Below are positions 58,301 through 64,000 of a DNA stretch of 64,000 nt, piece by piece. Source of the stretch: Branchiostoma belcheri (taxonomy: Eukaryota > Chordata > Leptocardii > Amphioxiformes > Branchiostomatidae); NCBI RefSeq assembly GCF_001625305.1, contig NW_017802713.1, positions 3,200,028-3,264,027 on the forward strand, written 5' to 3'. The position numbers and the translations under genes were made by a program. Every line of letters begins with the position of its first letter. Positions within the stretch are counted from its first letter, which is position 1. Under the pieces are notes generated by a model. It searched no databases. It was not told the DNA's origin and was given only the letters and a program-made list of their open reading frames with translations.

Positions 58301-61300
58301 TCTTTTGTGTTGGCTGATCAAGAGCAGAACGGATGTCAGGCTTGCATAAATACTAGTAACACAGACAAAACAACTGTAAGCAATGATCAACAAGTTCTAT
58401 TTGAAGCTCTTGCTGTAAGTTACAACACATTTATTCTGATCTGAATCTGGCCCCCAAACAACCTGAAGATATATGTAAGTTACCTCCAGCATGACATACA
58501 AAGGGCCCCTTTAGGAAGGGCCACGAATATAAAAAAAATGGGGATAACTGACAAGGAGAGTGGGCCACAGTGATTCCCTATAACACTAACAGATAAACAT
58601 GGCCTCCCGAGCTCACCCAACCATCATGATGGTGATATAACCTCCTTGGTTAAGAGTCGGGAGCAAGGTCGGCTACAGTGTTCGGCTGTATCTTAGTATC
58701 TAGTATCTAAAACATTAGGGTGTGGACAGTACGTTATTAGAAATTCTTTGGAACATCTTGGAAAAGGTTTAATAGCCCCAACTATTTCCGATAAAGCTAA
58801 TCTCTGCAAATTCACCCAGGATTGACCCGTTCAAACTATATGCCAGACAGTTCCCAGCCTCAATACACATGCTAGGCCCTGTTATTAGACTCGGTTAGAA
58901 AAGGAGATATGATATACCAAGAGACCATGGAGTTTGGTTAGACTAAGGAGGTTATATTTAACCTCCTTGGATAGACCCTGTGAAAAAACTTTCGGAAGGG
59001 AAATGCTGTCCCCTGGATTGAGAAGGTAGCCTACATAGCAGCCCTGGTAACAGTCTGGCACCCAGGCTATGAGCCGTATAAACCTTTCATTCAATTGTTG
59101 TCAATTTGTTACTGTCTGTAAAACATTTTCTTTCAAGACCTATATTGAAAAAAAGGAAAGCTGGGCCGAGCTGTAGTGAACAATTACTGCGCATAACAAA
59201 AGACTGCCAACCTTTTGTCTTCTGGCAAGGGCAAATTACAGATAATTACGTCTCATAGAGGTGCTAAATACACGACTAATTGGCCTACCGACGTGATTGA
59301 CAGCTAGAATTTGCTAAGAAGGTAAAGATTCATAATCTTAACTTTGAAGCATTTTGAGGAACTATAGCCATGCCCAGGGAATGTCAGATTTAAAGTAGAA
59401 TGATTGGTAATGTCCTGAACTACCCAAACCTGTTTAGATCCTTTTGCTTATCATGAACTGTCTTTTGATATAGGGCAAGGAAGTTAGGGTTACCCTAAAA
59501 TTATGGCATTGAAATGGACAAAAACATATTTCATAAAAAGCAGGAATAATATTTCAAATATATTAAAACAGTTTCTAAATGGTGACAGATGTAAGAATGT
59601 ACCCTCCAAAAAGCATCTGTCTATGACGTTGGCTATAGTTCCTCGATTTACGTTTTCTGTTTAAGAATTATGCATCATATCAGACATAGAAATATGCAAA
59701 TATAAGAAATATAACAACATGAAAGTAATATTTCAACACTCAACAAGTTGTATTTTGCCTTTCCCCCAAGTTTGAACCATTTCTGACCAGCTACGGCTGA
59801 GTTATGGCATTTTTCCGAAAGGACCTGAAAAATCAGTAAATTGGCACCGTGGGACGCCTTACACCAACTGAGGCCATCTCCACCCTCTCCTCTCTCCCAC
59901 TCTGTCTTAATTTGCTCAATAGACTCTAACTTGTTATTAACCAATAATCAATATTACCAACAGTATATTGATCTCATCATTATTTGTATATTTATGCCCA
60001 TGGGGCTAAATGCACATATACTGAGTATAATATGGCAAAAGCTGGATAATAGTATAAAGCAAAAGTCGTAGGTAATACATTCTAGCAGATGGAGATTAAT
60101 TCACATAATTAATTTTCTATTGTGTATAGACATAAGTGGGTGTTGGAATAGTTGCATATCTCATGAATATCTTATGATTAACACTATTCTTGTTACCCTT
60201 ACACATTGTTTGTAAGTGCATTGTTCTAAATATCATGTTAGGTTCAATATCATACAGTTTACAGATATATTCCAAATGTAAAAAAAAATTAACGTGCAAG
60301 TACTCACTGTTACATGTATGTCCGTCCGCTGCTAGGTTGAAGCCGTTGTTGCAGGTACAATAGTAGGACGTTAATGTGTTCACGCAGGTCTGCTCACAAC
60401 CGCCGTTGCCTGTTGCACATTCATCAACGGCCACCACATCTAGTTATATCAAGTAAGAGAAATAGAAATAATAATAAAATTGCACGATTCAAAATACAGT
60501 GATACGAGGTTAACGTGTGTCTGTCACACATTCGCGAATTTGGCCCCTCAAACACTAGCCGAACAACCCCCCCCCCCCACATGGTTAGGAATAGGTTGGC
60601 CCAAAGTTTGCCTGATCACCGTGGCCTGATCGGGAAGTGTTCGGCGATTTAGGTGTGCGCCAGACGAATGTTTCAAAATGTGCAAAACACTCATAGTTGG
60701 TCGGGAGGCTCTAGCCTATGTAACCCAAGCTCCGGGGGGCTCCCTACATCGGGGACCGGCTGGATGTTGGGCGGCCGGCAAAAGCGATTTAATCAGGCTA
60801 GGGAGGCTCTAGCCTCTACCAGGCTTCGGGAGGTGGCTGTAAAGAGTATCGGCCAAAAAGAGAGATGACATGCCAGGGGAGTTGGTCTGCTGGAGACAAT
60901 AGTTTGCCGCATGGCATGTTATCTCTCAGCCTCTACCAGGCTTGGGGAGGCCGCTGGAAAGAGTAGAAATCGGCCAAATAGAGAGATAAGCATGCCAAGG
61001 GAGTTTGTCCGTTGAGAGAAATTGCCGCGAAATATTCTCTCAACGGACAAACTCCCTTGGCATGCTTATCTCTCTATTTGGCCGATTTCTACTCTTTCCA
61101 GCCGCCTCCCCAAGCCTGGTAGAGGCTAGGGACTTTCGGCCATGATAGCTGGTGTACATGTTTGGCTGTACGTCTGAAGACGGCTGCCAGCCAACCATTT
61201 GGAAGTGATTTAGTCAGAAGTGTTCGGGTATCAAATTTGACTGAAATTTAACTCAAATTCGTTTCAATTCATATAGAAAGATAGACGTGGCCTGTATCTG

Positions 61301-62473
61301 ACTAAAGTACTCCCGGACTTCAGAATGTATGACAGGGGCTTTAGGTGATTTATCAGTAGACGGTTTGCTGAATTACTCGCCAAGTCATTTTGTATTACTT
61401 GTAGAGAAAATAAATGTGACATCAAAATGAAACGTTTCTATGTCAAAAAGTCAGGAATCCTAATTACCTGTGCAGTAAGTCCTGTTCGCATTGAAGTACC
61501 CGTCATGACAGCGGCAGTTGTAGGAGCCTACTGTGTTCTCACAGTCACTGATGTCCGGGTTACACTCGTCTGACCCAAACCAACACTCATCTTCGTCTAT
61601 AATTAAAAAACACAGCACGTGATTCTATTATAGAGTAACAGGTATTTACTTCTATCAGATATACAACTATCACAACGGCTACGATATCAACATTGTACAT
61701 GTATAGCTATTAGAGCTTTGTCCACCTGTTTTTGTTGCCAAACGCTTTCTAGAAAAGTGTACAATTATACTAACTGTGTTTGACAATGCATTGCCTTTTT
61801 TATTTGATTCATGAAATAAAATAAGTGGTCACCGCACAACAGGTTACAGCTTAGGAACAACACGACGTTGACGTGTCAATACACTTGCCGTTTGACAGTA
61901 CATAGCATCGGCCGTTTCAAATTGCAACGACCGTGTACGAAACTGGAATAAGATTATTACGCTGCGATGACTAGTAGTAAAGAAGTGGTTACCTTCATCG
62001 CACTGCCCTCCCATCCAGCCTTCTTCGCATTCACACACATTAGTGTCGACACACAGGCCATGTTGACATGGTGAATAGCAGTCCGCTGAAATAAGATAAA
62101 ATAAAAGTTTAGTGTCGTCTTCAAAGCAAATACACTTCGTCAAACAGAAGTTAAGGAAATCGGAAAGTTCACAAATATTTGGCATGTTGTCACTACAAAA
62201 AGTGCATTAATTATGCATAGAAAGTGATGACTTATGTTGTGGGCAAGTCAAATTAAAAGCTTTATCTGTTAATGGCTATTAGTTTATATGTTGTTACAAC
62301 AATCTTCGAACCGAAAAAAAGGATGTAGTATGAAAAAAATGTACTTAAATTATGACGTAATGAAGTGATTAGCATCATTACCTTGGCATGTGTCGTTGAT
62401 TTTGTTCCATCCAGGGCAACACTGGTAGTGGATATAATACTGCTGAACGTACCGGACCTCCAGGATTCCAGGT
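35857..62473 (-). CDS. MUC4-like NIDO-AMOP-VWD-EGF membrane protein, 5' incomplete
   Basis: Twenty-seven minus-strand exons, all phases joining: 62382-62473, 61993-62085, 61468-61596, 60308-60439, 57547-57666, 56642-56772, 55415-55682, 54241-54341, 53848-53941, 53241-53411, 52254-52431, 49045-49279, 48333-48474, 47510-47650, 46183-46442, 45623-45791, 45072-45338, 43679-44051, 43059-43258, 41671-41796, 40869-40988, 40210-40347, 39329-39454, 38791-38916, 38300-38500, 37687-37816, 35857-36004. They give 1,469 codons plus stop. Order: EMI-like end, four EGFs, NIDO, AMOP, VWD, linker, six EGF-type modules, Ser/Thr stalk, one TM helix, 49-aa tail. NIDO-AMOP-VWD in this order defines MUC4-like proteins. 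It is expected at the cell surface in adhesion or a mucus-like coat. The first exon starts mid-codon, so the signal peptide lies beyond the window. Because EGF exons are all phase 1-1, extra or skipped EGF exons would not disturb the frame. Confidence 0.93.
36067..36098. repeat. 14-bp-arm palindrome
   Basis: TAGTGAGTATAAGC, ATAC, GCTTATACTCACTA: a perfect short hairpin in the last intron of the MUC4-like gene. Confidence 0.9.
36292..37019. mobile_element. MITE with CTCGGTTGGG ends
   Basis: Begins CTCGGTTGGGTTAAGGC and ends with the inverse GCCTTAACCCAACCGAG, about 728 bp apart. An inner inverted pair, GTCCGAGGCTATTTTG / CAAAATAGCCTCGGAC, lies near 36581 and 36709. No transposase. In the last intron of the MUC4-like gene. 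Confidence 0.75.
39535..39755. repeat. Intronic minisatellite
   Basis: Five copies of a unit near 41 bp built from TTACCTATATATAAGATATA plus TAAGACACCTTA, between the EGF exons at 39329 and 40210. Confidence 0.9.
39860..40145. repeat. Possible diverged GTTCGGCT-type element
   Basis: Shares the end phrase GAATGTGTGGCAGGGGCTTA with elements at 46970 (GAATATGTGGCAGGG) and 52180 (GAATGTTTAACAGGGGCT). Weak and diverged; no clear partner end. Confidence 0.3.
41350..41590 (+). repeat. Dispersed repeat R1, second copy
   Basis: AGTTTATTGCAAAGACATGC, CCGAGGGTTAATTGCAG and, further on, GGAAGACGAATTTACC, parallel to 23322-23500 and 48621-48790. Confidence 0.55.
42355..42850 (-). mobile_element. LINE 3' fragment (RT C-terminus)
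   Basis: The minus-strand open frame (42481-42813) reads [37 protein letters not shown] and [20 protein letters not shown]. It resembles the end of the reverse transcriptase thumb in amphioxus LINEs of the L2/CR1 type (LF..YC...YCAQLW, AYHDGLK.L, FV...V..F...RK). 5'-truncated. In the intron between EGF exons. Confidence 0.7.
44200..44425 (-). mobile_element. tRNA-derived SINE copy
   Basis: Minus strand: GTAGCGACAGAGAAGCGACT, GGAACCAAGAGGTCCCGGGT with box-B-like GGTTCAAGTCC, then GCCCTTGGGAAAGGCACTTT as in the SINEs at 57064 and 57745. Decayed head. Confidence 0.6.
44571..45076. mobile_element. Penelope-like fold-back with GIY-YIG relic
   Basis: Fossil insertion (44585-45062) between 14-bp direct repeats ATACCCTACCTCTG. 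Two arms of about 150-170 bp are inverted copies, each with a hammerhead-like core (CTGAGGA, GACTGA/TCAGTC stem, GAAA). Between them a plus-strand stretch (about 44835-44910) reads [23 protein letters not shown], matching the end of the GIY-YIG endonuclease of Penelope-like elements ([18 protein letters not shown], from memory). Reverse transcriptase is absent; the element is broken. It sits directly against the donor of MUC4-like exon 45072-45338. Confidence 0.75.
45072..56772 (-). CDS. MUC4-like gene: NIDO, AMOP and VWD core
   Basis: NIDO spans exons 56642-53241: [84 protein letters not shown] spans 52254-49045: [17 protein letters not shown] and [14 protein letters not shown], then [15 protein letters not shown]. 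After a cysteine-rich bridge ([20 protein letters not shown]) comes VWD, 47510-45623: [20 protein letters not shown] at the start and [20 protein letters not shown] with ANDFVAFDG, the GLLGNF.D...DF signature. Exon 45072-45338 carries [14 protein letters not shown], the conserved Cys pair following VWD in MUC4. Confidence 0.92.
45945..46105 (+). mobile_element. Old Penelope-like end fragment
   Basis: A diverged copy of the right arm at 44900-45060: TGACCTAGTGCTTACATCAC, CACGTGGAAAAAAGGC, CAGTGCTGGGCC, then TTGAAAATTCC and TTTGAGTTGGAAAATAG. Clearly older than the neighbouring insertion. Confidence 0.5.
46530..46612 (-). mobile_element. Penelope-like fragment with hammerhead-like core (second type)
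   Basis: The minus strand reads CACTGACGA, AGCTAG/CTAGCT stem with TGAATA loop, GAAA, then CGTCTGACG. This fits CUGANGA, helix II, GAAA and a short helix III of a hammerhead ribozyme. Neighbouring GCAGTTACTCAAGCAACTGG recurs at 24170-24340 and about 54455. Terminal fragment only. Confidence 0.6.
46735..46975. repeat. GTTCGGCT-type dispersed element
   Basis: Starts CACAAATTCATGAATGTGGC, CTCCCAAACACTAGCCGAAC, and contains AGCCGAATGTTTCGAAATGT and GCACATGGTTCGG, ending GTGAATATGTGGCAGGG. Same family as 32950-33420 and 60530-60690. Confidence 0.55.
48621..48790 (+). repeat. Dispersed repeat R1, third copy
   Basis: GTTGTTTATTGCAAATTCTT, GCCCGAGGGCTAATTGCAGG, later AGGTTTGACTTCTTT as at 23453. 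In a MUC4-like intron. Confidence 0.55.
49290..49720. repeat. (TG)n microsatellite in a candidate dispersed repeat
   Basis: A (TG)n run of about 34 bp (49344-49379) inside sequence beginning TTCATGAAAAATGGAGGTAT and continuing ATGCATAACTTCAGAACGCC. I recognise the flanks as repeat-like but cannot place ends. Confidence 0.5.
49721..52119. other. Large intron of MUC4-like gene
   Basis: Mostly without assignable features. An imperfect inverted motif at 50148-50192 (CCTCCGGGGAAGGAGATATC then CTTCCGCGAGGAGG) and a GC-rich block with repeated TGACGGCGCGGG phrases (50485-50545) stand out. No exon seen. Confidence 0.4.
52560..53108. repeat. (ACATA)n pentanucleotide satellite
   Basis: About 550 bp of AACAT/AGCAT pentamers with interspersed variants, in the intron between the last NIDO exon and the AMOP exon. 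On the minus strand it reads as long false frames (MLCYVMLCY...). Confidence 0.97.
56043..56418. repeat. Direct repeat pair
   Basis: TTAGTACCCACTTGTTTCTG...GACCTTATGAAAGTCACCGT at 56043-56103 recurs at 56357-56416 with few changes; about 250 bp lie between. Could flank an insertion or be a tandem duplication. Intronic. Confidence 0.75.
57064..57260 (+). mobile_element. tRNA-derived SINE
   Basis: Head GGTGGCGTAATGGTAGAACG (box A) and GGTTCGATCCC (box B) with a 7-nt loop reading CTATGAA, then a body GGGAAAGACACTTTACACAA and GTGAATGGGTACCTAACTTC. A tRNA gene would end about 57145, but acceptor-stem pairing is poor and the body is shared with other copies, so I call a SINE. Confidence 0.7.
57547..62473 (-). 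CDS. MUC4-like gene: EMI-like end and N-terminal EGFs
   Basis: Exon 62382-62473 encodes [20 protein letters not shown], the CCPGW end of an EMI domain. Exon 61993-62085 is a compact EGF ([20 protein letters not shown]). Exons 61468-61596, 60308-60439 and 57547-57666 are calcium-binding-type EGFs: [40 protein letters not shown] and [20 protein letters not shown], each ending in the C.C.GY/GF pattern. All begin and end in phase 1, which permits module shuffling and alternative skipping. Confidence 0.9.
57745..57930 (+). mobile_element. tRNA-derived SINE, diverged
   Basis: GAGGTTCCGGGTTCGAATCC (box B), then GTGCCCTTGGGAAATGAACT and GAAATAAGTACCTAGCTTTG, parallel to the copy at 57064. Head partly decayed. 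Confidence 0.65.
58087..59874. mobile_element. Candidate DNA transposon with 27-bp inverted ends
   Basis: CTCAGTTGGTGTAAGGCGTC (plus CCACGGT) at about 58088 and its reverse complement (ACCGTGGGACGCC...) at about 59846 bracket 1.7 kb with no recognisable transposase. A smaller inverted pair with AACCTCCTTGG is inside. In the intron between EGF exons 57547 and 60308. A target duplication was not found. Confidence 0.5.
60530..60690. repeat. GTTCGGCT-type dispersed element
   Basis: CACACATTCGCGAATTTGGC, CCTCAAACACTAGCCGAAC, a poly-C run, and GAAGTGTTCGGCGATTTAGG. Same family as 46735-46975. Confidence 0.5.
60930..61125. repeat. 89-bp-arm near-perfect hairpin
   Basis: Arms 60930-61018 and 61037-61125 are reverse complements with one visible mismatch, separated by 18 nt. 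A diverged direct copy of the arm precedes at 60797-60920. Transcribed through as intron of the MUC4-like gene, it would fold into a long double-stranded RNA. Confidence 0.9.
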
Positions 62474-62749
62474 CTAAAGGACAAGATACACATTTTTGCA
62501 GGTTTAGTTTATTTTCCTGTAATGTTTTTTCTCAATTGCCTTGCAACCAAAACAAAGTAAACTAGAGTTCCACTAGCACACACCTTCGCCAAACCATGTT
62601 AACTAATGTTTTCTAAATGTTTTCCGAGCTTGATTATTATGCGAAAAACATCCTCATTCGCCTGAATTACATTAGTTGACCTCATTCTACATGTACACAC
62701 TATAATTGTCATATCTAAATTAAGAGGCCATTGTAGCATTTCCTCGTAT

Positions 62750-64000
62750 TATTTATTGTTTGTTTATTGTCAATTTGCACATAAAAAAGTAACAGTATTA
62801 AAAGAAATTATATACAAGCAAAGATATGCTGGAGAGCCCAAGAAACCTGAAGGTTTGTCTAGTGGACTCTCCCAAATCCTATTAATTTTACGATATATCT
62901 CTTATTTACATACATTTATTACATTACATTTAACTTGCAATGTATTAAGGGACAAGCAAACAAATTAACTCAAAATAGGTACAAGATAATATAAAGTTAA
63001 CACGGCGAATTAAATATCTAAACAATAAAGTAAGACAATCAAGAACATATCATATTGAACAAAAAAATAAATTTCCATTAGTCAAATCATAAGTTATTAT
63101 GAGTAAGAACAACATAAGAAACCAATATTAACACAAAGAAAATATCATAGCATAAGAAAACAAGGAAAACAAAAGCAAATCAGGAGGTGGTAGTTGGCTT
63201 CTCTATCAGGTCAGTTTTTAAATGTCTTTTGAAAGTTGGAAGGGATTGACAATTTTGCTGTGAGTGACTTAAACTGTTCAAATTAAGGGGCCTCTAAACA
63301 ATATCGTGAACTGTTTCATATTTGATTTTGTCAGGATTGGCCTTAAATCATTTTGCTTTCTAGTACTCTAACTGTGGATATCTGAGTTGTATTGAAATAT
63401 GTCCTGAAATTGAACTGGTAATCGTGAACTTTTGTGTAAAACTTTATGGACAAAAATTGCTGTTTGGAGTTTATTTATGTCATACACTGTTAAAATTTTC
63501 AAGTTGTAAAATAGAACCGCAGAGTTAGCAAAATGGAACATTAGACGCGATCCTAACAAAGCGCTTCTGCAGCTGATGCAGCGGACGGATTGAAGTAGTG
63601 TACGTACTAGCCCAGACTATATTACAATATGTTAAGTAGGGATAAATCAAAGTATAGTACAGAGTGATAAATATTTTACGTGATAGGCAACTTGCATCTT
63701 TTCTTATTATACCAATATTCTTATAGATTTGTTTACAAATAAGGTCAATATGAAACTTCCATGTGAGTTTCTCATCAATAAGGACTCCTAGAAATCGTGT
63801 GTTACATACCTGTTTGATTGGTTTATTGTCTATGTATATCATAGCCCTTTCTTTGTCGTATTTCTTATTTCTACCTGTGAAGATAATGAAGTTCGTTTTA
63901 TCTATGTTAAGAGACAGCTTATTTGACTCAAACCATTCGTTTAGTTTACACAGCTCTTCATTAACGGTTGTTATTAGTGTATGAAAATTATTGTGAGAAA
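62750..64000 (-). mobile_element. LINE 3' half (RT C-terminus), runs off right edge
   Basis: The minus-strand frame at 63525-63842, open upstream to the window edge, reads NKLSLNIDKTNFIIF, FLGVLIDEKLTWKFHIDLIC, ISKNIGIIRK-like KQIYKNIGIIRKDASCL and LYYTLIYPYLTYCNIVWAST, the RT thumb/connection of CR1/Jockey-group LINEs. 63368-63559 continues (VYDINKLQTAIFVHKVLHKS) after a frame change. The 3' region reaches about 62750. The 5' part is beyond the window. It lies upstream of the first visible MUC4-like exon. Confidence 0.8.

Overview
The window looks like animal, most likely cephalochordate (amphioxus, Branchiostoma-type), nuclear DNA. Genes are split into short exons with GT-AG introns. Extracellular modules are carried on phase-1 exons. 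There are THAP and LRR-receptor paralogues, and the introns are packed with MITEs, tRNA-headed SINEs, 5'-truncated LINEs and hammerhead-bearing Penelope-like debris. No bacterial operons, RBSs or CRISPR arrays are present. The species is an inference; another invertebrate deuterostome is possible.

Layout. (1) 1-2.34 kb, minus: 5' six exons of a THAP-domain gene whose C-terminal part resembles a THAP/Kolobok-type transposase; it runs off the left edge. (2) 2.1-9.2 kb: a graveyard of gene and transposon debris, mostly minus strand. It holds two partial copies of one unnamed metazoan family (GGD..GGGSFK / GDY.FLC..YG / K.HMLE.H..P / GEQG.E..H motifs), a YqaJ-like nuclease fragment, and a second THAP exon fused to an HTH-CENPB-like segment, all beside a duplicated ~500 bp flank. 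(3) 9.7-19.6 kb, plus: a tandemly duplicated single-exon LRR membrane-protein locus. It has four ~460 bp copies of the 5' flank (one carrying a TTAA-flanked DNA transposon), one intact LRR gene whose last codons are an 18-bp coding minisatellite, and a second copy broken by a LINE and a CAC...GTG-ended insertion. (4) 20.7-33.5 kb, minus: a complete 13-exon SLC23 (nucleobase-ascorbate) transporter, 614 aa, all splice phases consistent. (5) 35.9-62.5 kb, minus: 27 exons (1,469 codons in the window) of a large type-I membrane protein with order EMI-like end, EGFs, NIDO, AMOP, VWD, MUC4-like linker, EGFs, Ser/Thr stalk, TM and short tail. Its 5' end lies beyond the right edge. (6) 62.75-64 kb, minus: a LINE 3' half.

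I see no functional link between the genes. The SLC23 transporter and the MUC4-like protein are plausible epithelial surface proteins and the LRR proteins are candidate recognition receptors, but that is inference. The most striking material is structural: hammerhead-ribozyme-like cores in three or more Penelope-like inserts (one duplicating an exon donor site), a perfect 18-bp palindrome present three times in one transposon, a near-perfect 89-bp-arm hairpin, and paralogues that act as empty-site controls for insertions.
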